Notes: generated by a model not told the origin, from the sequence alone. Shown: positions 11,012 through 22,269, counted from the stretch's first letter. The stretch: DNA of 64,000 nucleotides from Sipunculus nudus (GCA_026874595.1 CM049310.1:15042058-15106057), one strand, 5' to 3'. Numbers and translations are program-made.

Positions 11012-13745
11012 AATAACCCAAGTAAACATAATATTCACACAACATGTAGAAACGCTTACAATCATACATACACACAGATTAGTTTTATTCTATCCAACAT
11101 AGACTTTCATGGTTTCAGGTGCAAGATAGGAAACTTAAATGTGATGCGGCCATGATCACATTAAACTAAAAAAAAAAAGAAATTCATCCAGAAACAGTGA
11201 TTGGATTAGAAAGGTAATAAAGGAACGAAAGAGTTCAAAGTTGATTATATTTGTTTAGATCTGCAATGTTATAAACTGTAATAGAAAAATATTATATATA
11301 TCTTAAAGTGTTACATATCTGCACAAAAATACATGACAGTTACACATTTACACACACATCTAACATGATTCATACAATAAACATATTTCTTTTACCCTCT
11401 TTATATACATACACATATACATACAGACAGGTTACACATAATAATGATCCAAATAAAGAACTGATGCCTATTATTTAACATAAACACACATATACACACA
11501 CGAAATGTTATTCAATGGAACGATGGATTATTTGACATATGTACAAAATAAATTACACATACATAGATAGTAAGATCTCTGAACCCGTGTATAAACCGTT
11601 CTGCATGGATTCTGCATGGATATCTTAAGGGTTAACAATTCACATATAAACCTTTAATATTTCGCTATGGTCTACCGTTCAGTGAATACTAGACTGACAC
11701 GGTGTACATACAAAAATAAAGATTTTTTTCCCATGCCAGTTTGGCCGTTTATTATTAATATTTTACAGTCCAGTCCCACATGAAAGCAACAAAATGCAGA
11801 ATCAAGTGCAGAAAATAACAGAATCTTTAACTTATAAGAGGACCCAGAGTACACCCGGTAAATATCGGTCACCCGTACAGATCGAACTAAAATTTCTCAG
11901 CGATCGACCACATTTGGTTAATCCCGGACGGAAACGTGCGAAGAAAACAATTTTATGATTTGTGTTTCTTTATAACTTTCGTTTGATACTTTCAAAAGTA
12001 AAAATATATAAAATGATACACACGATTGATTGATGCTTTATGTACCATGTTTACGGGCGTGAACATATCTATACAAAGAGTATGCAGGAGAGTAATGTAC
12101 ATCTATACCATATGCTTTCATGACAGGTATATAATTTTGAAAAAGTAAATTGATATGTGCAGGTGACGACAATATATCTACAATTAATTGTTGCCTGATA
12201 TAATATTTCATTCGTGTGAACACAATTATGTTTATGATATTATTTTCAAAATATAGTTTTCAAGTATGAATAATACATCTAAAATATAATCTTTCATGAT
12301 ATGTATTATTATAAAGGTTATGTATAATTATTATACAAGAAGACAGAGTAAACATATATTAACAAATGAATCAATATGATATAACCCCATGTTTCACTTA
12401 TTCTTGTTTTCATGGTGTAAAATGAAATGTATAAGTACATTTATTATTCTGGAATAAAATATAGAAAAAATAGATATTATGTATATAACTTGTGTATTAT
12501 TAAACATTATGTTGAAGAATTTCTAAACTTCCCCTTCTCATAATGAAATTTTAAACATTAGCTATAAGCATGTACAAAATCAGACTTCATCATTATTCTT
12601 GACTACCCTAAACTCTATCAATGGTCTATTAGTTGACCATTATATTATCTTTGCATTAACTTATGTTTTATTTCTTATATACAATGTTTAAGGAAGCTAA
12701 TATACAAACAAAATCAGTGCAGAGGCACTTATCTCACGTGGGCCCTGATTACTATATTTAAATAAAAGTGGGACCGTAATATGACTAATTATTTGACGAG
12801 AGTATACCCTAACATGGCTCAGAGTTTATAAACAAGTCCATAATATTTTTACAATATTAAACTAGTTTCATATATAAATATAATTATGGAGACTCACTTG
12901 GGACATAAGAAAGTACATGAGAGCACCAGTTAACACATCAATAGACATAAGAAAAAATATCAAAATGAGTTATAGCATCTAGAGACAACAAGTCTAGCAC
13001 AGGTCATGTAAAAAGTCTTGTGCACAAGTTAAATAGGTTACACACATGAAGGATTTGATTAATTTGAATAAATGACTTGATAAACTGGTGCATACGTATT
13101 GCTCCCTCATGCGCATGACCTATTTAACTTGTTAAAGATTTGATAAGTCAAGTCGTAAATGGTAATGGTTTGTTGTTATGTCCCCAGTGAGGCTCATTTA
13201 AAATATATACATTTTTACATTTACAAACAAAATGGTGATATTTCTCTTTATATTTAGCATTTACATGGGCACTATTTATAAACATAATAAATCATTAAAG
13301 TCTTGATATATTCGTTGAAATAGGCACCATACTTTTTGCACCTCTCTACATATCACAGATTTATATTCCAGTTATCATTGCACAATGAATAACGATCCTG
13401 TATGAAATGACAGTTTATATTAAAGACAAGTTCATTTGATATGGCAAGAGTTTTTTCTGAGCAGTTATTCTAAGCAAATGAAATGTAATTAATATATTCC
13501 ATACTTTTATCCATGCAATGCATTAACAATTTTTGCACAACATCATATTCGAGTTCTATTACATGTAATGTGTTTGAAATATTGCAAATATCTAATAATA
13601 TAGGCATGTGTAAAATATTCCTTTTATCTATTAATGCACGAATTAAAATACAATTTAAATAAACTGAAATTAATCGCAATTTCCAATTATTCCTTCATTA
13701 ACATTATGCCTGTAGATTGCAGTATATAAGTCACCTATAAAGCAA
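11012..13745 (-). other. Possible long 3' UTR of exon 4b
   Basis: AT-rich stretch directly after the exon 4b stop codon, with no other gene-like open frame. It holds many CACA/TATA runs and a small inverted-repeat element at 12889-13195. The UTR assignment depends on which poly(A) signal is used and is inference. Confidence 0.3.
12889..13195. mobile_element. TIR element (MITE-like), about 307 bp
   Basis: The left end GAGACTCACTTGGGACATAA is matched by the reverse complement of the right end, GAGCCTCACTGGGGACATAA, at 18 of 20 positions. Inside, AAGTTAAATAGGT and ACCTATTTAACTT form a second inverted pair, so the element could fold into a long hairpin. It lies in the possible 3' UTR of the 4b isoform. 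The superfamily is not recognised and no target-site duplication is evident. Confidence 0.55.
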
Positions 13746-14489
13746 TTATTTCGGCTTTTTAGGTCGCGGAGGCTGGCCCATACTGCTTTGATTAAGTTGT
13801 TCATAATTGTCACTAGGTGGCATGTCCTGTGTGACTTTCTGCGGTGTACTGTTCACAGGTTTAGAACTCACTTCATCCGAGTTAACAGCTGAAACTAACT
13901 CACCATTTTCATATACAAGATTTCCGTAAGGACTTTCTTCTACCGGCGCTGTGTTATATCCCATGTTATCCTGTCCTCCTCGGGCAGAACGAGGAACCGG
14001 ACGTTGATCTCCAGGATCCACATTACCGTAGACATTAGAATCCGGTGGTGGCAAGTTTTGATCCGGTGGCAGCTCATTTTGATGTTGTACTCTTGATCTT
14101 GCGAGAGGTAAACTATGAGTTGAACCGGCCGTCATATTTGTATACAGGTCACTTTCCGGCCGTGTATCCGCTCTTCCTTGGTGGCAGTCCATTGGTTGAT
14201 ACACACCAGACCTAGGCTGTGGCAAAGTATCCGCTCTGCTTCGTTCCATATTTGCATATTCTTGGCCATCTTCCACAGAGGCAGATGGTTCAGTGCTATG
14301 GACATGGACAGCAGGATCTGGCATCACTTTTGCAGATCTCGGAAGTGGCCGACTGTCAGGGTCTTGCACATTCTGGTAAATTGTCCCATCATTATTAATA
14401 TTACCATAATCGGGTCCCTCCTCTCTGGTTTGTGAGTTACTGGTGGTCTGTGGATGATTAGCTGTTCCTACCGGCCCCATCTCAAATGG
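13746..14489 (-). CDS. Receptor exon 4b: YxN/YxxM tail, terminal
   Basis: Alternative or distal last exon encoding residues 364-610 of the 4b isoform, all cytoplasmic. The acceptor is ATTATCAGCAG followed by CCA TTT GAG (P-F-E-M), phase 0; the stop is TAA at 13748-13746. Tyrosine motifs include YGNI (391), YQNV (401), YANM (441), YQPM (460), YTNM (479), YGNV (517), YGNL (551), YENG (556) and YEQL (592). YxNx is the Grb2 SH2 consensus; YANM, YTNM and YQPM also fit the PI3K p85 YxxM consensus. Four of the tyrosine segments are followed by a PRS-like module (RPLPRSA, QPRSG, PLARSR, RPVPRSA), so the tail looks built from repeats of roughly 35-45 residues. It ends in the proline/lysine-rich PPRPKKPK, a possible SH3 ligand. 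Exon 4a is its collinear paralogue. Binding functions are inferred from motifs only. Confidence 0.85.
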   Translation of the reverse strand, partial: PFEMGPVGTANHPQTTSNSQTREEGPDYGNINNDGTIYQNVQDPDSRPLPRSAKVMPDPAVHVHSTEPSASVEDGQEYANMERSRADTLPQPRSGVYQPMDCHQGRADTRPESDLYTNMTAGSTHSLPLARSRVQHQNELPPDQNLPPPDSNVYGNVDPGDQRPVPRSARGGQDNMGYNTAPVEESPYGNLVYENGELVSAVNSDEVSSKPVNSTPQKVTQDMPPSDNYEQLNQSSMGQPPRPKKPK

Positions 14490-14889
14490 CTGCTGATAAT
14501 GTACAAACCAAAAATAAATAGATATTACACAAAATTTAAAATAACCAGCCTATTAATATATTAACAGTTACAAACAATATATATATATTTTTGCGGATTA
14601 TTACATTAATTCTAAACTATGTTTCAATACAGTTATTATATATTTTAACAGCAATCTCTGGTGCATCATACATTCCATATCTTTATTGGTTCAACTGGAC
14701 GTGTATATATTCTGTTAAGACATTATTTGTAGAAGGTGATACACAACTTACCATTCGTTGTTGAAACAGAGTTGTGTATACTAATAAGGACACGTATTCT
14801 ACAGGACTTATTTGGTATGACCCAGTAAATGCATGTATAGTCCTTATTTAACTGAAATGACCCATTTTATGGACCGCAGTATTGACCTT

Positions 14890-15106
14890 CAATAATTATT
14901 AATGGAAACTTAAAAATACGAATATGAAACACATGAACCAAGGAGGATAAACACGTAAGAAAAATTATATTTTTATGGCAGAACTGTGAGAATAATAACT
15001 GCTATGATTGCTGGGTTGTTGCCAAATCCATATATATACACATAAAAATAATCATATATTTATTTCAGAATTGTACCAATAATAACGTCTATGGTTTCTG
15101 GGTTGT

Positions 15107-15172
<66 letters not shown>

Positions 15173-15215
15173 GATGACGTAAAAGATGACACGAACTTTA
15201 GCCACGAACAGTTAA
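14890..15215. repeat. Direct duplication, copy 1
   Basis: Shares an ordered series of blocks with 15752-16085: ACGAATATGAA, ACACGTAAGAA, CAGAACTGTGAGAA, GTTGTTGCCAAATCC, TATTTATTTCAGAA, then an (AT)n tract (15111-15166), then ACGAACTTTAGC. Within the copy a shorter element ending GTTGTTGCC is itself repeated, so the unit has nested duplication. Confidence 0.7.
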
Positions 15216-15751
15216 CAAGAGCCAAAATGGTATACGATAGGGGAAGGAAGGCACTTGTGTACAGCAAAATCCAGGTGATCGAGTGTTCCATGCAGCGAGG
15301 ACAAGGAAAGTAAACAAGAACCATGTGACTGAGGGTTCAAGTGATCGAGGCTTCATGTCTACATAGCTATTAGCCATAAAACATATTCGGCTCGTAAACA
15401 GAAGATCCAGGTGTAATTATGTGGATAATTTATGTGTTTTACCCGTGGTTACAGCACTATGAAAGTTCAGTATGAGGAATATTCAGATATGAGAGTAGCA
15501 TACAGCTGATATTAAGTTACTACAAAGACCAGATTTAAAAAAAATATTTTGGTTTACTTGACATCAAATACCTTTGAATTAACAAAAAATATTTTCACCT
15601 GCCCCGTTTCAATTAATAATGTTTATGAACATGACCATGTGATGAAAAACCACAAGACTGCTGGCACACTAGACCTGATGCAATTTACGTTCTTTCCTCG
15701 TGTAGATTTTGGTGTTCTAGAATGAGATTTCATGGTGTGCAGCATGGGCCG

Positions 15752-15977
15752 TCCATAATAATTAAGGAGACTTAAAAAATACGAATATGAATCACATGAA
15801 CCAAAGAGGACAAACACGTAAGAATAATTATATTTTTATGTCAGAACTGTGAGAAAAATAACTGCTATGATTTCTCTGTTGTTGCCAAATCCATATATAG
15901 ACATAAGAATAATCATATATTTATTTCAGAACTGTATCAATAATACCTGCTTTGATTTCTGGATTGTTGCCGAATAT

Positions 15978-16040
<63 letters not shown>

Positions 16041-16085
16041 CATAACATATAAGATGGGACGAACTTTAGCTACCAACAGTTATGA
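15752..16085. repeat. Direct duplication, copy 2
   Basis: Second copy of the block series at 14890-15215, about 870 bp away and clearly diverged. Its internal AT tract (about 15980-16016) runs into a GA tract (16016-16040), which copy 1 lacks. The ACGAACTTTAGC border follows in both copies. Confidence 0.7.
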
Positions 16086-17024
16086 TTTATTATCATCTGC
16101 CTCGTGTCAATTAATTACTATAAGAACATGGACATGTGCTTAAAAGACGGCTGGACCAGTTACAACTATCTGTAAAATAAGCAGGGTGCAAATCAAGACA
16201 GACCTGAAGCTTTTTTTCTTATTGCTCATGAAGAGTTTAGTGTTGTGGGCTGAGATTTCATCCGACCTTTAAAACTAGCGGGGCTTCTTCTTGATTTTTT
16301 TGCCACTCATTAATCTTAGTAGTAGTGTTTGACAGTTTAAACGTGTGTCCAATCCTTTTAAACCTCAGCTCCTCAACAAAAAAATCTGGTCTCGGTTGGT
16401 ATTTTCTGAACTAGTGACCCAAGGGTCATGACGCTCAGCTTCTACCTCGGGTGTATTGCCAATTCGGAAAGTTTACAACTGAGCAAACAAACGTGCCAAG
16501 TACTGTCAAGACTGGTGAACCCAAGACATGGACACTGAGTTCATACCTTCAAAGATAACAATGAGGCAATACAATGTTATTACTGTAAATGATTTTCTAG
16601 AATACCAAATTCAAGACAATGACGAAAATATCTCAAGTTGGTCTTTCCTCGTCACAAACATCAAAGAATTTCCTTTTTCTTTTAGTATTTACAACTGTTT
16701 ACACGCAGTCCTGAAGCACTGATTGGAATTTTTAACTTAAGTTCGAAAACGTTACGTAGTTATAGAGATGGACATGCAAAAATGTCTGCAGAAAACACTG
16801 CAGTCTTGTACCGAGGTAAATTGACCCAAACAATCTAAGTATTCAAAGTAGTAACTATTTCCGATCACGAATATAAATTCCAATTAAGGCTTTCAATTAA
16901 TTATTACCAGAAGGTTATTTTCACAAAAGAATTTTTTTTAAAATCTGGTCACAGTGATCTAATCTTGGTTTTCCAAGAAAATACCAAAATCTGCCTGCAT
17001 TTTATGTTTGGATTTACCAGGTTT

Positions 17025-17210
17025 ATAATGGTTAGAGTGTATGCTCAATTGAGATTCTGGGGTACTAAAACCTGTATTTGCCCGGTCACATAAAGTTCAT
17101 CGTGACCTAATTTCAAGTCTCCCCGGAGATTTCATCAGGAAGGGAAACTTCCTGGGCTTAAGGATGGTTTGTGTTCCAATCAACGACGGACCAGCAGCTG
17201 TCATTCAGCA
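17025..17210 (+). mobile_element. tRNA-derived SINE-like sequence
   Basis: TGGTTAGAGTGT at 17029 fits a pol III A-box, and GGGGTACTAAAACC about 30 bp later resembles a decayed B-box; the GAGATTCTGGGG between them is typical of tRNA-derived SINE heads. The 3' limit is uncertain, and no poly(A) tail or target duplication was identified. Confidence 0.4.
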
Positions 17211-17623
17211 TATCTCAACATAGAAAAAGATATAGATATAGAATTTGCAGGTATCGCCACAACTCTTCTATGAAAGACCGTTATTCTAGAGCAATGAGCG
17301 CAACTTCGAGCTGATCAAAACAATTTTCCAGACATTTTGGAGTATATAGGTCCCACTGACCGAGTTTTGTATGTCGACAGGAAATCTGTCGTGACCTGCC
17401 AACAAATGTATTTCGAACTACACTATATAGTTACGGATAGTACCTTGTTGAAGTTTTTAGTAATGTTATTTGTCATTCTCAAAAAAACATATAGTATATG
17501 TACTTTAAATAAGAAAGATCGCATAGGGCGTCACCAGCCAGTACACAGTAGCATTTAACATCATGCTAAATCAGTTTCATGCCAATAATCCAACCGTTTG
17601 GCCAATCTGTCCTTTTGTATAAT

Positions 17624-17629
17624 TTTATT
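17624..17629 (-). promoter_or_regulatory. Candidate poly(A) signal, 4a isoform
   Basis: TTTATT on the plus strand gives AATAAA on the transcribed minus strand, about 1.6 kb beyond the exon 4a stop and just past the minisatellite. If used, the 3' UTR of this isoform would be largely minisatellite. Candidate only. Confidence 0.2.
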
Positions 17630-18014
17630 TTAATGACAAGAGGGTTACACTCCATAAATCGAAGAATATATGGCACATAGACCAAATTTCACATTCATTG
17701 GACATGCAAGGACATGTCGGCATGTAAAGTTTGATCTCCCTTGGCCTTACATTAACGATATGTGCACTGTTAACGGACAGACAGACAAAGGCCAATCGAT
17801 ATATCTCAGATGACCTTCCATACTATTTTCATCAGGAAACTGCTTTTGACATTAAAGAAAATTATTATCTGGCAGGTTTAATTCCTACCTGTCCAAGCAG
17901 GGCCAGTGGTAGGTGTCTGCCTTCTGAGTCGGTACACAGGGAGGACACATGGTGTTAAACCTGATAATATCACGTGCCATGACACGCTGATTTATCAAGT
18001 AAGCATACATGGAC

Positions 18015-19253
18015 AAACAAGGTTAAATAGATGGATAAGCTATGTTATCAAACCAGTGTTACCTGGAGAGACAAGGTTATCAACCAGTGTTACCTGGAGA
18101 GACAAGGTTATCAAACCAGTGTTACCATAAGAGACAAGGTTATCAAACTAGTGTTACCTGGAGAGAACAGACAAGGTTATCAAACCAGTGTTACCTGGAG
18201 AGACAAGGTTATCAACCAGTGTTACCTGGAGAGACAAGGTTATCAAACCAGTGTTACCATAAGAGACAAGGTTATCAAACTAGTGTTACCTGGAGAGACA
18301 AGGTTATCAAGCAGTGCTACCTTGAAAGACAAGGTTATCATACTAGTGCTACCTGGAGAGACAAGGTTATCAACCAGTGCTACCTTGAAAGACAAGGTTA
18401 TCATACTAGTGCTACCTGGAGAGACAAGGTTGTCAACCAGTGCTACCTTGAAAGACAAGGTTATCATACTAGTGCTACCTGGAGAGACAAAGTTATCAAA
18501 CCAGTGTTACCTGGAGAGACAAGGTTATCTAACCAGTGTTACCTGGAGAGACAAGGTTATCTAACCAGTTTTACATGAACAGACAAGGTTATCAAACCAG
18601 TGTTACCTGGACAGACAAGGTTATCAAAGCAGTGTTACCTGGAGAGAAAGGTTATCAAACCAGTGTTACCAAGAGAGACAAGGCTATCAAACCAGTGTTA
18701 CCTGAAGAGACAAGGTTATCAAACCAGTGTTAACCGAAGAGACAAGTTTATCAAACAAGTTTTTCCTGGACAGTCAAGGTTATCGAACCAGTGCTACCTG
18801 AACAAACAGGGTTATCAAACCAGTGCTACCTGGACAGACAAGGTTATCAAACCAGTGCTACTTGGAGAGACAAGGTTATCGAACCAGAGCTACCTGGACA
18901 GACAAGGTTATCAACGCAGAGCTACCTGGAAAGACAAGGTTATCAAAGCAGAGCTACCTGGACAGACAAGGTTATCAAAGCAGAGCTACCTGGACAGACA
19001 GGCTTATCAAACCAGTGCTACCTTGACTGACAAGATAATGAAACTAGTACAGTCAAGACACACTCATGGTCACCTAGACAGGCAAAGTTATAAAACAATG
19101 CAGTGCTACCTGGACACACAAAGCTACCCATCCAGTTCTACCAAGCCAGATATATCAGTGGTATGTAAATCAGTGCTACCAAAAGAGTTAAGTCCCAAAA
19201 GCCAATGCTATAAACAGACATGGTCATGTAATCTAAGCTACCAGAACCAGTAA
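18015..19253. repeat. 32-bp minisatellite next to exon 4a stop
   Basis: About 38 units. The consensus on the plus strand combines GGTTATCAAACCAGTGCTAC with CTGGAGAGACAA (32 bp). Variants swap CTGGAGAG for CTTGAAAG, CATAAGAG or CTGGACAG, and some units lack one base. Short higher-order structure is visible: a block of about 130 bp is repeated near 18050 and 18181, and a two-unit block of about 63 bp is repeated three times near 18320-18470. The last unit ends directly at the TAA of exon 4a. Units are more diverged from about 18740 to 19253. Confidence 0.9.
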
Positions 19254-20177
19254 TTATTCCCTACGCGGATGTCTTGAAGGCTGGTTAACACGGTTGCCGT
19301 CAGGTTGTTCAGAATCACTAGATGCTTTGTCGTGTATGACGTGTTGTGCTGGTTGGTTCATTTGACCGGAACTTTCTCCTGAAGAGTTATCAACAGGGAG
19401 GACAAAACTTTTATAATCACCTTCTTCTGATGGGGCGTTGCTATCCTTGGCCGCTTGGTCTGCTTGAGGGATTGGAAGTTCATCTATTAGATCTACATTA
19501 CCATAGATATGCTGATCCGGATAGGTCAAGTTCAATGGACTGGAACTTGATTCTATCACGTTACCAGTCGATTCAAACTGACCGTTTATAACTTGTCTAT
19601 TTTCATAATGACGAGATAGGGTATCCCCGCCAACTCCGATTTGATCCTGTCCTCCTTGATCAAAACGACACTGATCGGCAAGATCCAAATTCCCGTAGAC
19701 ATTAGGATCTGTTATTGATAAGTTCTGATCCTGTGTAAGGGTTTGTGGTGTTTGGTTCACTGGATCGGAAATTAAACCGTCTGGGTCACCATCAGGAACA
19801 AACTGACCGTTGATGAATCGACCGTTTCTGTAAGGTCTCTCTTCATCCGTGACCTCTTGTGAACACTTCTCTAGATTACAATTCGCCTCGTCAGAGTTAC
19901 CAACGGGAACAATCTGGTTTGGTGCCCAATTTGCATACCCTTGGCCATCTTCGTCAGGATTGGCTGATTCAATGGTCTGTCCTTCAACAGCACGCACTGG
20001 CCTGACAGGAGCAGACCTTGGTGGAGGACAAATGTCAGTTTCAAGCAAATTCTGGTATATTGTCCAGTCATTATCTATACCACCATATGCTGGGACTTCC
20101 TCTGTAGGTTGTTGATTACTGGTGGCCTGAGAAGGGTCAGCCATCAGAATTGTTCTCATCTCTTCTTGATATACCGG
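19254..20177 (-). CDS. Receptor exon 4a: YxN tail, terminal
   Basis: Alternative proximal last exon encoding residues 364-670 of the 4a isoform, cytoplasmic. The acceptor is CTTATCAACAG followed by CCG GTA TAT (P-V-Y), phase 0, matching the donor phase of exon 3; the stop is TAA at 19256-19254. YxNx motifs: YQNL (404), YANW (444), YRNG (479), YGNL (524), YENR (554), YGNV (588), plus YGGI (394). No YxxM is present. An INGQF motif occurs twice, marking internal duplication. It is collinear with exon 4b: their Tyr motifs counted from the shared Met fall at offsets 25, 35, 75 and 185 in both, and both carry TSNxQ...EE, NDxTIYQN and PRSA. It is embedded between two minisatellites. A tandem paralogous gene that shares only this exon is the alternative explanation. 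Confidence 0.8.
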   Translation of the reverse strand, partial: PVYQEEMRTILMADPSQATSNQQPTEEVPAYGGIDNDWTIYQNLLETDICPPPRSAPVRPVRAVEGQTIESANPDEDGQGYANWAPNQIVPVGNSDEANCNLEKCSQEVTDEERPYRNGRFINGQFVPDGDPDGLISDPVNQTPQTLTQDQNLSITDPNVYGNLDLADQCRFDQGGQDQIGVGGDTLSRHYENRQVINGQFESTGNVIESSSSPLNLTYPDQHIYGNVDLIDELPIPQADQAAKDSNAPSEEGDYKSFVLPVDNSSGESSGQMNQPAQHVIHDKASSDSEQPDGNRVNQPSRHPRRE

Positions 20178-22170
20178 CTGTTGATAAGGTATAAACTAAA
20201 TTTTATACAAAGGATAATTCTTTAAAAAAGTAACCTATAAACAGCTACGTCAGTACAGCTAATATTATGGGTTTATAGTAGAGTTATTACTGTTCTTTGG
20301 AAGGATTATATTATACAACATAGATTAGGACTGGTTAAAGAAGAAAAATCGGATGTGAATCAAGTTACAAAGTACAGTTAAAGTAGAAAGTTTAATATAA
20401 ATGATTCAATCTTTTTTGCAGAATACATAATTTTTTATTTTGATTTTCTTTTGTTATCATTTTAATTCTGGTTGGATTACAATTATCAAACCAGTGATAA
20501 AAAGGCTGACAATATAACCTGTAGACAGACAGGATTATTTTAATACTGCTACCAAACAGAAAAAAAAATGATTAAATATACTTATAAAATACACAAAACC
20601 AGTACTACCAATACACACTAAGTTATCAAAGAAGTGCTATCTTGAAATACGAGATCCTCAAACAGTGTTACTACAACAAGTAACCAGTGCTGCCAAAATA
20701 GACAGGATTATCACACCAGTGCCACCAGAACAGACAGAATTATCACACCAGTGCCACCAGAACAGGCAGGATTGTCACACCAGTGCTACCAAAACAGGCA
20801 GGATTATCACACCAGTGCTACCAGAACAGGCAGGATTATCACACCAGTGCTACCAGAACAGGCAGGATTATCACACCAGTGCTACCAGAACAGGCAGGAT
20901 TATCACACCAGTGCTACCAGAACAGGCAGGATTATCACACCAGTGCTACCAGAACAGACAGGATTATCACACCAGTGCTACCAGAACAGGCAGGATTATC
21001 ACACCAGTGCTACCAGAACAGGCAGGACTATCACACCAGTGCTACAATACTGATAAGTTGTCAAACCAATGTCACCAGGAAGGATGATGTGTAAAAGCAG
21101 TGCTACCCACAGAATCATAAAATTAGCATGGTCATTAATTAACAATAAATTTTAACTTTTTAATTAACCGAATTTGAATTTTTCCTTATAACTCTATAAA
21201 TAATATTACTATTTATTATCCAGGGTTTGATGGATTATCATTAGTTGAAAACAATTATTTTATGATGGAGTGTGAAAATGCGTAATGTTTATTCATAACA
21301 ACATAAGTTAAGCGCCGTTAATAAGTGCAGCTCAGCAAAAATGGATAAGGTCCAGCTAGAAAAAAAGCTTCTTTTAACTACATACTAACTTTATTTGAAT
21401 CGCCAAAATTACAGAGTAATTGTTTTCCTCATATATCAAAAATAATTTGATATAATCTGAAAACGTGTTTTTCTCCACGTGTATTTATTTGTAAATCAAT
21501 TTTAGCAGGAACCATCGATTATCATCATTATCATGATAATTAATGTCAGATATATTGATAATCATAATCTTGTCAAAAAAATCAAAAGTCATATTGATTC
21601 TTTTCAGAGCCATCAATAATTATATTGACACTTTTGACTGGACCATTGACAATTATTAATATAATTTTGCATTAATATAATTTGTCATCGCTCAAAGTTA
21701 ATACAATGTTGCGAATCACTTTATCCCTCATAATTCATATATGATGCAAGTTTTGCTATATCTATAGGGTTAACTGATGAACTTTGCAGACATTAAATTA
21801 TATGTTAGAGATGAAGCACACCAGACAAGTTGCAGATCTGGCACAACCTTTCATGCTTTGGTGATGAGTTAATGAGGGAGGTCACACTGGATGCATTAAA
21901 ACAAATGTCATGCCAAGCTACAGAGGACGCCATTTTATGTAACAATTTGCAATGTATGCCTATAAACCAAATGATATGGGAGTCTCCTTCTTCTGGATAT
22001 TCAAGACAATATTAGCAGAGAGAATGTGAGATTTTCAAAGTAAAGATGGGATCCAGCAAAGATTAGCTTGCGAATCTGTTAATTAGATCATTGCATGCAA
22101 GAAATAATGTTTTATTTTACAGACAGAGATATGCATCCAGTGTGTTTGGGCCTAGGTAATGCAGGCTCAC
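20178..22170 (-). other. Intron 3 (4a splice form)
   Basis: Lies between the exon 3 donor and the exon 4a acceptor. It contains the minisatellite at 20480-21110 and AT-rich sequence. An open frame at 21830-22015 on the plus strand has no supporting context. Confidence 0.6.
20480..21110. repeat. 32-bp minisatellite in intron 3
   Basis: A regular core of about 11 units (roughly 20700-21050) alternates GGATTATCACACCAGTGCTA with CCAGAACAGGCA (32 bp). Decayed units extend left to about 20483, where TTATCAAACCAGTG matches the neighbouring array exactly. It is plainly related to the array at 18015-19253 on the other side of exon 4a. Core units are nearly identical to each other, indicating recent expansion. 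Confidence 0.9.
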
Positions 22171-22269
22171 CAGGGTCGGATCCCTCGTGTATCTAGTGAC
22201 GGCGTCATGTCCTCGCTGGATGTCTGTTGTGGTTGCCACGGAATTACTCACATTCTCATAAACAGGCCT
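22171..22269 (-). CDS. Receptor exon 3: YENV segment
   Basis: A 99-nt exon coding residues 331-363, too short to be prominent as an open frame. The acceptor is GTTTGTTTGCAG followed by AGG CCT GTT TAT; the donor is CTG followed by GTGAGC. Both ends are phase 0 and the frame is open. It begins R-P-V-Y-E-N-V, so it adds one YxNV motif just after the juxtamembrane region, and its opening resembles the P-V-Y-Q-E-E start of exon 4a. It ends near TRYTRDPTL. The call rests on good splice sites, phase match and the shared motif; transcript support would settle it. Confidence 0.75.

Larger units (their letters stand above)
14490..18014. other. Interval between exons 4b and 4a
   Basis: Intronic for the 4b isoform and downstream of the 4a stop for the other. 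It contains a direct duplication (14890-15215 and 15752-16085), AT and GA microsatellites and a SINE-like sequence near 17025. No additional exon with matching phase and YxN motifs was found. Confidence 0.5.

Noticed and set aside
18031-19253. Open frames of up to 217 residues over the minisatellite next to exon 4a
   Set aside because: The same arithmetic applies: a 32-bp unit read in several overlapping frames gives repeats such as TRLSNQCYLERQGYQ. No independent coding signal; the real exon lies on the other strand.
20665-21094. Three overlapping open frames of 100-140 residues in the intron 3 minisatellite
   Set aside because: Frame-shifted readings of one 32-bp repeat; no coding evidence.
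18015-21110. CRISPR-like array, because the units are about 32 bp and regular
   Set aside because: The repeats are directly contiguous with no unique spacers, and the context is clearly eukaryotic with spliced exons.
21830-22015. Plus-strand open frame near exon 3
   Set aside because: Short, without domain signal, start context or splice partners; lies in intron 3 on the opposite strand.
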